The notes: generated by a model from the letters alone, not told the origin. 64,000 bases of DNA from Longimicrobiales bacterium (GCA_958295645.1 OY282361.1:704927-768926), one strand, 5' to 3'; counted from the stretch's first letter, positions 19,435 through 28,400 are shown. Made by a program: numbers and translations.

Positions 19435-20462
19435 CGCCCTGCCGGCGGATTGGCCGCGCCGCCGCTGGCCTTGCTCTGGCCGGCTTGGCCCTGGGAGGCC
19501 CCGCGGGCGGCGCTGGTGCGCTGGCGAGCGTTGCGCTCCAGACGTCCGGCTCGGAACCGGCGAGCGCCACGGCCCGGTTGGCGGCGACCTGCGCGGCGGA
19601 GACCGCGGTCGGCTCGGCGGCCTGCCGGGAGCTGGCGTTGGCGGCCGCCTCGGCGCAGCGGGGAATCGGCTTGGCCTCCGCGCTCGGCAGCGACATTCCG
19701 GGTTCGTCCAGCACCATGGGCCGCCGAATCGGGAAGATGCCCCGGATCGGCCTGTCGATAGCGGCGACGGGAGTGCGCATGGGCACTCCCAGGCTGACCG
19801 GCGCCGACCTGGGGGCCCTCGAAGAACGCGACACGGCCTGGCTGACCGGGCTTCGGGTCGGCGCGGCCGCCGGCGTGCTGAATGGATTTCAGCCGGCCAC
19901 GGCGGTCGGGGGCCTGCTCTCGGTGGACGTCGTCGCGACCTATTCGCTGTTGCGGCTGCCGGAAGCGGCGGGCTTCGAAGGCTGGTCCTCGGGCGCCGGC
20001 GCCGGCCTGCGCGTCGGACTGGTGCGGGAATCTTTCACGCTGCCGGGCATCTCGGTCTCCGCAATGAGGCGCTGGCGGGGCCGCCTTCGAGCGGGGGCGG
20101 CCCCGGGCGCCGGCCCCTCCTCGGTGGAGACCGACCTCACCACGACGTCGTTGCGGGCCATGGTGGGAAAGAACTGGTTCTTCGTCGGCCTCCTCGGGGG
20201 GGTCGGCTGGGACCGCTACGAAGGCGACGCTCGCCTGTCCGCCTCTTCGGACGACGACGCGGGCGCTGCAGTGCAGGGCCGGTTGCGCTCCAGCCGGCGC
20301 CTCTACTTCGCGGGCGCTTGGTTCAGCTATCTCGTGTCGCGCATGTCCTTGGAAGCCGGACTGGCCGAAGGCACGGCCGACCCGTTTCCGGAGAGAACCG
20401 CGGCTTTCGACCCCGGCGAACGCACGTGGTTCGTCTCGGCGGCGGTCCGGATCACGCTTTGA
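19431..20462 (+). CDS. putative exported outer-membrane beta-barrel protein
   Basis: 343 residues, no family recognised. An N-terminal hydrophobic Ala/Gly/Leu-rich segment (about 10-33) looks like a signal peptide. The rest alternates polar and hydrophobic residues in strand-like stretches (VDVVATYSLLRL, AGAGLRVGLVRESFTL, RLYFAGAWFSYLVSRMSLEAGLAEG). It ends TWFVSAAVRITL, a terminal strand compatible with a small outer-membrane barrel. GTG 19431 overlaps the purM stop, and its own stop overlaps ribD, so it is translated within the purM-rib run. The reason for that placement is unknown. Confidence 0.65.
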   Translation: MTPCRRIGRAAAGLALAGLALGGPAGGAGALASVALQTSGSEPASATARLAATCAAETAVGSAACRELALAAASAQRGIGLASALGSDIPGSSSTMGRRIGKMPRIGLSIAATGVRMGTPRLTGADLGALEERDTAWLTGLRVGAAAGVLNGFQPATAVGGLLSVDVVATYSLLRLPEAAGFEGWSSGAGAGLRVGLVRESFTLPGISVSAMRRWRGRLRAGAAPGAGPSSVETDLTTTSLRAMVGKNWFFVGLLGGVGWDRYEGDARLSASSDDDAGAAVQGRLRSSRRLYFAGAWFSYLVSRMSLEAGLAEGTADPFPERTAAFDPGERTWFVSAAVRITL

Positions 20463-21688
20463 CCGGAGGCGCGCGTCCGGGCGTTGATCCGGGGACGGCG
20501 GCGGACCGGCGGCACCTTGCTCGCGCGGTCGAGTTGGGGCGCGGGGGATGGGGCCGCGTTCACCCCAACCCGATGGTCGGCGCCGTGGTCGTGCTGGACG
20601 GCAGAGTCGTGGCGGAGGCGCACCACGAGGAATTCGGCGGAGCGCACGCCGAGGTTCTCGCGCTGGCCTCCGGCGGCGACGTGCGCGGGGCCACCGTCTA
20701 CGCGAGCTTGGAGCCCTGCGTCCACGAGGGCAAGACGCCGCCGTGCACCGACGCGCTGATCGCGGCCGGCGTTGCGCGCGTGGTCTTCTGGGCCGCCGAA
20801 CCCGGCCTGCGGGAGGGCGGGGGCGGGGAGCGGTTGCGAGCGGCCGGCGTGCAGGCCGAGGGACCGTTCGGCGACCCCGCGGACTGGGCAGGCGAGAACC
20901 CGTTCTTCTTTCACCGCCGCCGCCGGCCGTTCGTGGCTCTCAAGCTGGCGGTCAGCGCGGACGGGCGCATCGCTCCGGCGGCCGGCCGGCGCGTGTGGCT
21001 GACCGGGCCGGGCGCCCGCCGGGAAGCGCACCGCATCCGGGCCGGCTTCGACGCGATTCTCGTGGGGACGGGCACCTGGAAGGCGGACGACCCCCGCCTG
21101 ACGGTTCGAGGGCCGGTGACGCCCCGGATCCTCCCGGCGAGGGTACTGCTCGACGGGGACGGCGAGCTGCCCGCAGAGGCGCGCGCCCTCAACGGTCGCG
21201 GTGGCCCCGCGGTAGTCGCGGTGTCGCGCGAACGGGCCGCCGCCGTGCGGAGGCGCCTGGGCGACCGTGCGGACGTCGTCCCCCTGGCCAAGGCAGCCTC
21301 GCAAGCGGAGGAGGGCAGAGCACTCCACGCCGCGCTCCGAGAGGGCCGCCTCGATCTCGCCGCGCTGTTGGCGGCCTTGCGGGAACGCGGAATCGAGCGT
21401 GTCCTGTGCGAGGGCGGCGGCGTGCTGGGCGCGTCTCTCGCGGCACGGCGCCACGTGGATCGCATTTACCTCTTCCTGGCCCCGCAGGCTGTCGGCCCCG
21501 CAGGCGTGCCGGCCTTCCCCGCCGACGATGCCGCCGACCTGCCTGCGACGGAGCTGGCGGAGTATCTTCTGGGACTCGCCGCGCGCACGGGCTCCGAGCC
21601 GCATCCCGCGCCGGCCGGATGGCGGATCGCGGCGGGCCCCGACCGGCTCGGCGCCGACTCGCTCGTCGTCTTGGACAAGAAAGACTGA
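20459..21688 (+). CDS. ribD: bifunctional riboflavin deaminase/reductase
   Basis: 409 residues from TTG 20459 (TTGA overlap with the previous stop). It carries out the second and third riboflavin steps: deamination, then reduction of the pyrimidine intermediate. The N-terminal deaminase has HPNPMVGAV, the zinc/catalytic HAE (GGAHAEVLAL) and ECxxxG-like PCVHEGKTPPC. The C-terminal reductase starts near residue 158 (FVALKLAVSADGRIA) and includes ILVGTGTWKADDPRLTVR and VLCEGGGVLGASL. The C terminus is somewhat longer than in E. coli. It is the first gene of ribD-ribE-ribBA-ribH. Confidence 0.95.
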   Translation: MTGGARPGVDPGTAADRRHLARAVELGRGGWGRVHPNPMVGAVVVLDGRVVAEAHHEEFGGAHAEVLALASGGDVRGATVYASLEPCVHEGKTPPCTDALIAAGVARVVFWAAEPGLREGGGGERLRAAGVQAEGPFGDPADWAGENPFFFHRRRRPFVALKLAVSADGRIAPAAGRRVWLTGPGARREAHRIRAGFDAILVGTGTWKADDPRLTVRGPVTPRILPARVLLDGDGELPAEARALNGRGGPAVVAVSRERAAAVRRRLGDRADVVPLAKAASQAEEGRALHAALREGRLDLAALLAALRERGIERVLCEGGGVLGASLAARRHVDRIYLFLAPQAVGPAGVPAFPADDAADLPATELAEYLLGLAARTGSEPHPAPAGWRIAAGPDRLGADSLVVLDKKD

Positions 21689-21693
21689 TCCGC

Positions 21694-22317
21694 GTGTTCA
21701 CCGGCATCGTGGAAGAGCAGGGGCTCGTCGCGTCGGTCCGCGACACGGAGGGCGGCCGCAGGCTGGAAGTGGGCGCGACCTTCGCTGGAGGACTCGTTCC
21801 CGGCCAGTCGGTCGCTGTGGACGGCGCCTGCCTGACCGTGCGCGCTTGCGAAGCGGGGTCGTTCGCGGTGGATCTCGGCGCTTCGACGCTGCAACGCACG
21901 ATCGCCTCCGGGTACGCCCGAGGGACGTTCGTCAACCTGGAGAGGGCCGCCAGGATCGGCGACCGCCTGGACGGCCACATCGTGCAAGGCCACGTCGACG
22001 CCCAAGCCCGGCTCGACCAACTGCGGCGCCGCGGGAACACGCGCTTCCTCGTGTTTCGGTTGCCGGCCGACACGTTTGCGGATATGGTGCCCCGGGGTTC
22101 CGTCGCCTTCAACGGCGTCAGCCTCACGGTGAATCGCCTCGAGGAGCCTGCGTTCTGCGAAGTCGCAGTGATCCCGCACACTTGGGAGCACACGAATCTC
22201 TCGGCCCTGCACCCCGGCGACGCCGCCAACGTGGAGACCGACGTGGTCGGCAAGTACGTGCGTAGAATGGTCGAGGCTCGCAACTCCGCTCTCTCCCCCG
22301 CCGGCCATGGCGTTTGA
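21694..22317 (+). CDS. ribE: riboflavin synthase, alpha chain
   Basis: 207 residues from GTG 21694. It dismutates two lumazines to riboflavin. It begins MFTGIVEEQG, the family's hallmark N terminus. Two lumazine-binding barrel repeats follow: about 1-95 (SVAVDGACLTV, ASTLQRT) and about 96-195 (HIVQGHVDA, SVAFNGVSLTVN). The last 11 bases overlap the start of the next gene. Confidence 0.95.
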   Translation: MFTGIVEEQGLVASVRDTEGGRRLEVGATFAGGLVPGQSVAVDGACLTVRACEAGSFAVDLGASTLQRTIASGYARGTFVNLERAARIGDRLDGHIVQGHVDAQARLDQLRRRGNTRFLVFRLPADTFADMVPRGSVAFNGVSLTVNRLEEPAFCEVAVIPHTWEHTNLSALHPGDAANVETDVVGKYVRRMVEARNSALSPAGHGV

Positions 22318-23452
22318 TGCGATCCCCGAGGCGATCGCCGAGATTGCCGCGGGCAAGCTCGTGATCGTGGCCGACGACGAGGACCGCGAGAACGAGGGCG
22401 ACCTCGTCGGCGCGGCGGAGAAGATCACGCCCGAGATGGTCAACTTCATGACCAAGCAGGGGCGGGGCCTCATTTGCGTGGCCGTCACGGCCGAGCGCGC
22501 CGACGCACTGGAGCTGCCGCTCATGACGGAGCGCGGCACAGACCCGCGCAGCACCGCGTTCACCGTTTCCGTGGACGCGCACCACCGCTTCGGGGTCACC
22601 ACCGGCATTTCCGCCTACGACCGGGCCAAGACCGTCGAGGTCCTCGCCGACCCCTCTTCGGGACCCGGCGACCTTCAGCGGCCGGGCCACGTGTTTCCGC
22701 TCCGGGCCCGTCGCGGCGGCGTCCTGCGCCGCGTGGGACAGACCGAGGCCGCGGTCGACTTGGCCAGGGCCTCCGGGCTCGCACCGGTGGGCGTCATCTG
22801 CGAAATCCTCAACGAAGACGGCACCATGGCCCGGCGGGACCAGCTTCGCGCGATGGCCGCCGAGCACGGGCTCAAGTTCGTGACGGTCGAGCAGTTGGTG
22901 GCGTACCGCCTGGCCCGCGAGCGCCTCGTGCGACGGGTGGTCGAAGCGCCGTTGCGCACCCCGTGGGGCGACTTTCGCGCCTTCGGCTACCGCACGGAGA
23001 TCGACGACCGCGTGCACGTTGCGCTGGTCGCCGGCGCCGTCGAGGGGGAACCCGGCGTCCTGGTGCGCATGCACGCCGAGAATCCCCTTGCCGAGACCTT
23101 TGCGTCGCTGGACGAGCCGGGCGGCAACCTGCTTGCCGGGGCGATGGAGCGCATTCGCGAGGAAGGACGCGGCGTCATCGTGTACATTCGCAGGGAGCGA
23201 ACGGGCGACTGGCTGGTGAGGCGCCTTCGAGGCCAGCCCGCGCCGTCCGCCGCCCCCGGGCCCTCCGCCCCCGAGGAGGGCGAGCAGGTGCTTCGAGACT
23301 ACGGGATCGGCGCCCAAGTCCTCCTCGATCTGGGACTGACGTCGATTCGTCTCCTCACCAACAGCCGCCGGCACATCGTGGGCCTGGACGGGTACGCCTT
23401 GGAAGTGCTGGGCCGGGAGCCCTTCGAAGGCTTGCGGGCCCGCGACCCGTGA
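22307..23452 (+). CDS. ribB: 3,4-dihydroxy-2-butanone-4-phosphate synthase with degenerate GTP cyclohydrolase II-like domain
   Basis: 381 residues. The N-terminal domain (1-205) looks fully active: DDEDRENEGD (23-32), GVTTGISAYDRAKT and RPGHVFPLRA are intact, so it should make the four-carbon unit for lumazine. The C-terminal domain (about 210-381) has the RibA-type GTP-cyclohydrolase-II fold, but the zinc ligands are gone: the HSEC...RCDC pattern of active enzymes reads HAEN (256-259) and later Glu270/Gly272. The following RQEGRG(I/N)G block is also lost. It is therefore probably not a GTP cyclohydrolase, and a separate ribA would be needed elsewhere. ATG 22307 overlaps ribE by 11 bases. Confidence 0.92.
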   Translation: MAFDAIPEAIAEIAAGKLVIVADDEDRENEGDLVGAAEKITPEMVNFMTKQGRGLICVAVTAERADALELPLMTERGTDPRSTAFTVSVDAHHRFGVTTGISAYDRAKTVEVLADPSSGPGDLQRPGHVFPLRARRGGVLRRVGQTEAAVDLARASGLAPVGVICEILNEDGTMARRDQLRAMAAEHGLKFVTVEQLVAYRLARERLVRRVVEAPLRTPWGDFRAFGYRTEIDDRVHVALVAGAVEGEPGVLVRMHAENPLAETFASLDEPGGNLLAGAMERIREEGRGVIVYIRRERTGDWLVRRLRGQPAPSAAPGPSAPEEGEQVLRDYGIGAQVLLDLGLTSIRLLTNSRRHIVGLDGYALEVLGREPFEGLRARDP

Positions 23453-23892
23453 CGGCCGCCAACGACATGCGCATCGCTCTGCTGGTGGCGCGCTTCAACA
23501 GTCTTGTCACCGAGCAGTTGCTGGCCGGCGCCCGCCGCCGCCTCCTCGCCAGCGGCCTAGCCCAGGACCAGGTGGCCGTCGTGCGCGTTCCCGGCGCCTG
23601 GGAGCTGCCTCAGGCGGCGCAACGGCTGGTCCGCTCGGGCAAGTACGACGCCGTCGTCGCTCTCGGCTGCGTGATTCGCGGCGCCACTGCGCACTTCGAC
23701 TATGTCGCCGGCCAAGCCAGCGACGGGCTCGGGCGCGTGGCGCTGGCCGCGGGAATCCCCGTCGCCTTCGGCGTCCTGACCACCGAGAACGCCGAGCAGG
23801 CTCGGGAGCGGGCGGACCCACAGGGCGCCGACAAGGGCGGCGAAGCGGCCCAAGCCGCCCTGGACATGCTCGCCGTGTACGGCAGCCACTGA
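23449..23892 (+). CDS. ribH: 6,7-dimethyl-8-ribityllumazine synthase
   Basis: 147 residues from GTG 23449 (GTGA overlap with ribB); ATG 23467 is an alternative. It condenses the RibD and RibB products into lumazine, and family members usually form 60-mers or pentamers. Motifs: VARFN, VPGAWELP, ALGCVIRGATAHFDYV and PVAFGVLTTENAEQARERA, covering the substrate pocket. It is the last gene of the riboflavin set, followed three bases later by nusB. Confidence 0.95.
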   Translation: MTAANDMRIALLVARFNSLVTEQLLAGARRRLLASGLAQDQVAVVRVPGAWELPQAAQRLVRSGKYDAVVALGCVIRGATAHFDYVAGQASDGLGRVALAAGIPVAFGVLTTENAEQARERADPQGADKGGEAAQAALDMLAVYGSH

Positions 23893-23895
23893 CCG

Positions 23896-24339
23896 TTGGC
23901 CTCGCAGCTCGCCCCTCGCGAACGGCACGACCGGGGCCGTTCGCGCGCCTGGTTCCTGCAGGTGCACTACCGCTGGGAGGCGGAGGGCGCCGCGAACGGC
24001 TTGGACGCGGCCCTGGAAAAGACCCTTGCGCGCCGACAGGTCTCCGCGGCTCGCGTCGACTACCTGGAACGGCTCGTGCGCGCCTTCGCCGCCAACCACG
24101 CCCAAGTCGACGAGATGATCGCCGCCGCGGCCGACAACTGGCGCATCGAGCGCCTGTCCGTGATGGACCGGGGCGTCCTGCGGCTGGGCGCCACGGAACT
24201 GCTCTGCATGAAGGACGTGCCAGGCAAAGTGGCGGTCAAGGAATCGGTTCGGCTCGCCGACCGCTACGGCGGCGACGAGTCGTCGCGCTTCGTCAACGGC
24301 GTGCTGGACGCCGTGTACCGGTCGGAGCGCCGCAGGTGA
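23896..24339 (+). CDS. nusB: transcription antitermination factor NusB
   Basis: 147 residues from TTG 23896. An all-helical RNA-binding factor for rRNA antitermination and transcription-translation coupling. RSRAWFLQVHYRWE at the N terminus and the C-terminal MDRGVLRLGATELL...KVAVKESVRLADRYGGDESSRFVNGVLD block are diagnostic. The ribH-nusB order is common in bacteria. Its stop overlaps the glycosyltransferase start (GTGA). Confidence 0.95.
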   Translation: MASQLAPRERHDRGRSRAWFLQVHYRWEAEGAANGLDAALEKTLARRQVSAARVDYLERLVRAFAANHAQVDEMIAAAADNWRIERLSVMDRGVLRLGATELLCMKDVPGKVAVKESVRLADRYGGDESSRFVNGVLDAVYRSERRR

Positions 24340-25574
24340 GCCGCGCCCAGCAGCCCATGCCGCCGCCGAAGTCCCCCGAAGCCGCCCAGCCCGGGGCCGC
24401 GTCGCGCCGCCGCCTCCGCATCCTGGTGGTCAACTGGCTCGACCGAATGAACCCGCGGGCGGGCGGCGCCGAGGAGCACCTTCACCAAGTCTTCCGACGG
24501 CTCGCCTCCGCCGGCCACAGCGTCACCCTGCTGTGCTCCAACTGGCCCGGCGGCGAACCCGCGGCCCGCGTGGACGGCATGAGCGTCCACCGCACGGGCG
24601 GCCGGTACACGTTCAACCTTGCGGCCCCCGCCTACGCCCGCCGCCACCTGCCGGGGCCGTTCGACATCGTCGTCGAAGACCTCAACAAAGTGCCCATGTT
24701 CGCCCCGTATTGGGCAAACGCGGCCCACGGCGTGCTGCTTGTGCATCACCTGTTCGGCCTGACGGCGTTTCGCGAGGTCAACGTCTTTCTCGCCGCAGCC
24801 ACTTGGCTGTTCGAGAGGACCATTCCGTGGGCGTTTCGCCGCCTGCCCTGCGTCGCGGTCTCCGACAGCACCCGGCGAGACCTGATTCGCCGGGGCCTCG
24901 ACGCCTCCCGCATCTCGGTCGTTCCCAACGGCGTGGCCATGGCCGAGCTCTGGCCGGCGCCCAAACGCTACCCCACGCCCACGGCCGTCTTCCTGGGCCG
25001 TCTGCAGCGCTACAAGCGAGTGGACTTGGTCCTGCGGGCCACGGCGGAGCTTCGCCGGCGGGGAATCGACCTCGACCTGATCGTGGCCGGCCGGGGTCAC
25101 GCCAGGGCCGGGCTGGAGAAGGCGGCCCGCAGGCTGGGCATCGCCGACCGGATTCGCTTCGCAGGGTTCGTGAGCGCCGGCGAGAAGCGCGAGATGCTGT
25201 CCAAGGCGTGGGTTCACGTCCTGACCTCGCCGAAGGAGGGCTGGGGCATCGCTTCGGTCGAAGCCTCCGCCTGCGGCACGGCCACGGTGGCCTCGGATTC
25301 TCCCGGCTTGCGCGACACCGTGCTGCATGGCGAGACCGGCCTGCTCGTACCGCACGGCGACATCGGCGCGCTCGCCGATGCCCTCGCCTCGATTCTCGAC
25401 ACCGAACGGCGCGACGGCATGGGGCGGGCCGCGAGGCGCATGGCCGAGCAGTACACGTGGGACAGGGCCGCCGACGCCTTCGAGGACATGTTCCAGTCCC
25501 TCGCGGCGGCCGGCGCGGGCCAAATGGCGGACGCCTCCTTGCGCGAGCGCCGGGCGGGCGCCAAGTTGCAGTAG
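24336..25574 (+). CDS. GT4-family glycosyltransferase
   Basis: 412 residues from GTG 24336. GT-B fold retaining transferase: the N-terminal donor-free half contains NPRAGGAEEHLHQVFRRLA (about 36-54), and the C-terminal half has FLGRLQRYKRVDLVLRA and the nucleotide-sugar motif EGWGIASVEASACGT (an EX7E-type pair of glutamates). It probably adds a sugar to a lipid-linked or cell-surface glycan. The specific substrate is unknown and no other surface-glycan genes are adjacent. Confidence 0.88.
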   Translation: MSRAQQPMPPPKSPEAAQPGAASRRRLRILVVNWLDRMNPRAGGAEEHLHQVFRRLASAGHSVTLLCSNWPGGEPAARVDGMSVHRTGGRYTFNLAAPAYARRHLPGPFDIVVEDLNKVPMFAPYWANAAHGVLLVHHLFGLTAFREVNVFLAAATWLFERTIPWAFRRLPCVAVSDSTRRDLIRRGLDASRISVVPNGVAMAELWPAPKRYPTPTAVFLGRLQRYKRVDLVLRATAELRRRGIDLDLIVAGRGHARAGLEKAARRLGIADRIRFAGFVSAGEKREMLSKAWVHVLTSPKEGWGIASVEASACGTATVASDSPGLRDTVLHGETGLLVPHGDIGALADALASILDTERRDGMGRAARRMAEQYTWDRAADAFEDMFQSLAAAGAGQMADASLRERRAGAKLQ

Positions 25575-25687
25575 TCTGGACAGCCGAGAATGCCCTCGAT
25601 CCACGGGTCGGCGTCGCTCGGCTCGCCTCGGCGGCCTCCAGCGCGACGGTTGCCCGTACCGCGAGAACCACTCCCGTCGGCATCGCC

Positions 25688-26002
25688 ATGCAAGTACAGA
25701 TCACCGCACAGGGTTGCGAGGCGTCCGGCGCGGTTCGCCGGCAGGCCGAGGCCATGGCCGGGCGCTGGCCGCGCTTCGATCCCGCCGTGGCCAAGACCAG
25801 CTTCGTCTTCCGCATCCAAGGCCGAACTCATTCGGCCGAGGCCATCGTCCACAGACGCCGCCTGGAGACCGTCGTCGCGCGGGCCGAGGCCGGCAACTTC
25901 CGCAGCGCCCTCGACGAACTCGACGGACGCATGAAGCGCATCCTCAAGAAGGATCGCGAGCGGCGCAAGACGTACCGCCCCGCCCACGGCCCCAGTTCGT
26001 GA
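25688..26002 (+). CDS. short ribosome hibernation promoting factor (HPF/RaiA family)
   Basis: 104 residues from ATG 25688. The beta-alpha-beta-beta-beta-alpha pattern of the sigma-54-modulation/HPF domain is visible: MQVQITAQG at the N terminus, FVFRIQGRTHSAEAIVHRRR as central strands, and a final helix LDELDGRMKRILKKDRERR. Only the short form is present, without the dimerising C-terminal domain of long HPF. It probably binds the 30S decoding centre in stationary phase. Similarity is by pattern; the sequence is divergent. The preceding 113-base gap could hold its promoter, but I see no strong boxes. Confidence 0.7.
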   Translation: MQVQITAQGCEASGAVRRQAEAMAGRWPRFDPAVAKTSFVFRIQGRTHSAEAIVHRRRLETVVARAEAGNFRSALDELDGRMKRILKKDRERRKTYRPAHGPSS

Positions 26003-27570
26003 CCTACGCGGCCAAGCAAGACGTCCTTTCCGCCCTCGGAATCGAGGACTCCAACCCCGGCGGCTTCGGAGGCGACTGGACCGGCTCCGGCCACCCTCTG
26101 GCCGTGCAGTCGCCCATTGACGGAAGCCGCATCGCCACCGTCGCCCAAGTCACCGAAGACGAGTACGACGCCATAGCGGAGCGCGCCCATCGCGCCTTCC
26201 TCGAGTGGCGTCGCGTGCCGCCGCCCCGCCGCGGCGAGGTCGTGCGCCGTCTGGGCAACCGCCTGCGCGCCAACAAGGAGGCGCTTGGCGCCCTGGTGAC
26301 GCTGGAAATGGGCAAGATCAGGACCGAGGGCGAAGGCGAAGTACAGGAGATGATCGACGTCTGCGACTTCGCCACCGGCCTCTCGCGGCAGCTCTACGGG
26401 CTCACGATGGCCAGCGAACGGCCCGGCCATCACATGCGCGAGCAATGGCATCCGCTGGGCGTGGTCGGCGTGGTGAGCGCCTTCAACTTCCCGGTGGCGG
26501 TGTGGTCGTGGAACGCGGCCGTGGCCGCCGTGTGCGGCGACGCGATCCTGTGGAAGCCCGCCTCCGGCACGCCGCTCACGGCCATCGCCGTGACGAAGAT
26601 GGCGGAAGCGGTCTGCCGCGAGTCCGGCGTCGATCCGGCCGTCTTCAGCTTGGTCGTGGGCAAGGGGTCGGTGGTCGGCGACCGGATGCTCCGCGACCGC
26701 CGCGTCCCCCTCGTGTCGGCGACCGGTTCCTGCGGCGTGGGCCGCCGCGTGGCGCAGGTTGTGGGCGAGCGGCTGGGCCGGACGATCCTCGAACTCGGCG
26801 GCAACAACGCCATCGTCGTGACGCCGCACGCCAACATGGACCTCGCCGTCCGTTCCATCGTGTTCGGCGCGGTGGGCACCGCCGGCCAGCGCTGCACCAG
26901 CACGCGCCGGGTCATTGCGCACCGGTCCGTGATGGACGAACTCGCCGAGCGCTTGGTGCGGGCCTACCGCAACGTGCGCATCGGCAATCCGCTGGAGGAG
27001 GGCGTCCTCATGGGCCCGGTCGTGAACCAGCAGGCCGTGGACGACCTGCTGGCCGCGCGCCGCCGCGTGGTGGAGGAGGGCGGCGAGATCCTGTACGGCG
27101 GCGAACGGCTGAACGGCCCCGATCATCCCGGCGGCCTGTACGTGACGCCGTGCATCGCGGCGGCCGAGAACCGCTACCGCATCGTGCAGGAAGAGACCTT
27201 CGCTCCGATTCTCTACCTGATCGGCTACGGCGATGCCGCCACCTCCCGAGCGGATTCGGTCGAGGAGATCGGCGAGGCCGTCGATCTCCACAACGGCGTC
27301 CCGCAGGGCCTCTCGTCGGCCATCTTCACCGATCACTTCCGCGAGGCCGAACTCTTCCTGTCCCACCGCGGCAGCGACTGCGGAATCGCCAACGTCAACA
27401 TCGGCACGTCAGGCGCCGAGATCGGCGGCGCCTTCGGCGGCGAAAAGGAGACCGGCGGAGGACGTGAGTCCGGCTCCGACGCATGGAAAGCCTACATGCG
27501 CCGCCAGACCAACACCGTCAACTGGAGCACCGACCTCCCCCTGGCCCAAGGCGTCGAGTTCACGGCCTGA
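25999..27570 (+). CDS. ALDH7-type aldehyde dehydrogenase
   Basis: 523 residues from GTG 25999 (GTGA overlap with the HPF gene). NAD(P)-dependent oxidation of an aldehyde. Motifs: SAFNFPVAVWSWN (cofactor site, catalytic Asn), LELGGNN with the general-base Glu, and GTAGQRCTSTRR with the nucleophilic Cys. Overall character and length match the antiquitin/alpha-aminoadipic semialdehyde dehydrogenase group (ALDH7), which acts in lysine degradation; that substrate is inferred. It is the last plus-strand gene before a minus-strand cluster. Confidence 0.88.
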   Translation: MTYAAKQDVLSALGIEDSNPGGFGGDWTGSGHPLAVQSPIDGSRIATVAQVTEDEYDAIAERAHRAFLEWRRVPPPRRGEVVRRLGNRLRANKEALGALVTLEMGKIRTEGEGEVQEMIDVCDFATGLSRQLYGLTMASERPGHHMREQWHPLGVVGVVSAFNFPVAVWSWNAAVAAVCGDAILWKPASGTPLTAIAVTKMAEAVCRESGVDPAVFSLVVGKGSVVGDRMLRDRRVPLVSATGSCGVGRRVAQVVGERLGRTILELGGNNAIVVTPHANMDLAVRSIVFGAVGTAGQRCTSTRRVIAHRSVMDELAERLVRAYRNVRIGNPLEEGVLMGPVVNQQAVDDLLAARRRVVEEGGEILYGGERLNGPDHPGGLYVTPCIAAAENRYRIVQEETFAPILYLIGYGDAATSRADSVEEIGEAVDLHNGVPQGLSSAIFTDHFREAELFLSHRGSDCGIANVNIGTSGAEIGGAFGGEKETGGGRESGSDAWKAYMRRQTNTVNWSTDLPLAQGVEFTA

Positions 27571-27680
27571 CGGCGATTCGCCCCGACCGCCCCCAAGAGG
27601 GCGCGAGTTGCGGCCCGATCTCGCATGGAGCCGCGTCGGCGGGGATCGTGGTGCGCAGCCAAGGTCGAGCAGCCGGCGCC

Positions 27681-28298
27681 TTACGGGTCGCTGCAGTCCC
27701 GCTGGAACCCGCAGTTGAGGCACGTCACCTTGCAGTGTCTCTCCACCACCGCGCCGCCGCACAACTCGCAGCGCGGCTCGGACAGCGCCAAGTACTGCCG
27801 GCTCAGCGCCACGTAGTGCGCCGAACTCCGTTCGACCCAGGCGGCGGCGCCCTCGCCCAGCGGCAGCGCCCGCCCCGGCACGCCCGCGACCAGTCGGCCG
27901 TCCGGCACCACCATTCCCTCCTTGACCAGCGCCCCGGCGGCCACCAAGCAACCCTCGCCGATCTCGGCTCGTTGCAGCACGACCGCGTTCATGCCCACCA
28001 CGGCGCCGCGCCCGATCCGGCAGCTCTCCAGCACCGCTCCATGCCCGATGGTCGCCTCGTCCTCCACCAAGGTCGGGCCGTGGTCGCTCACGTGCACCAC
28101 CGCGTTGTCCTGCACGTTGGCCCGCGCCCCAATCCCGATCACGTTGTCGGGATGGTCCCCGCGCAGCACCGCCCCGTACCAGACGCTGGCCTCCTCGCCG
28201 ATCTCCACGTGGCCGACCACGACCGCGTTGGGCGCGAGGAACGCGCTGGCCGCCACGCGAGGACGCCGCCCGCCGAACTCGACGATGCGCACCGTCAC
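27681..28298 (-). CDS. gamma-carbonic-anhydrase-like protein with C-terminal Cys-rich zinc ribbon
   Basis: 205 residues from GTG 28298. Residues 1-160 form a left-handed beta-helix of hexapeptide repeats typical of gamma-carbonic anhydrase/YrdA proteins: NAVVVGHVEIGEEASVWYG, LRGDHPDNVIGIGARANVQDNAVVH, IGHGAVLESCRIG, VGMNAVVL. The metal-site histidine after IGHG is present. Unusually, the chain continues into a compact tail with CxxC pairs (CELCGG, then HCKVTCLNCGFQRDCSDP, residues about 177-205), like small stand-alone zinc-ribbon proteins. The fusion suggests an added nucleic-acid- or protein-binding module. Enzyme activity is not certain. Confidence 0.85.
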   Translation of the reverse strand: MTVRIVEFGGRRPRVAASAFLAPNAVVVGHVEIGEEASVWYGAVLRGDHPDNVIGIGARANVQDNAVVHVSDHGPTLVEDEATIGHGAVLESCRIGRGAVVGMNAVVLQRAEIGEGCLVAAGALVKEGMVVPDGRLVAGVPGRALPLGEGAAAWVERSSAHYVALSRQYLALSEPRCELCGGAVVERHCKVTCLNCGFQRDCSDP

Positions 28299-28300
28299 GA

Positions 28301-28400
28301 TCCAGCCTCCCGGCGCTCGGCGCCGCTTGCCGTCGCGATCCCAGCCTCCCCGCGCTCGGCGCCACTTGCCGTCGTGGCCGGACCTCCCCGCGCTCGACCC
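28301..28400 (-). repeat. 38-39-bp direct repeats between two genes
   Basis: Units 28301-28338 and 28339-28377 are nearly identical (core CCAGCCTCCCSGCGCTCGGCG), followed by a partial copy at 28381-28400. They fill the 112-base gap between the CBS-domain gene stop and the carbonic-anhydrase-like gene start. No function is evident. Confidence 0.8.

Noticed and set aside
20400-20470. FMN riboswitch ahead of ribD
   Set aside because: ribD starts inside the stop codon of the previous gene, leaving no leader for such an element.
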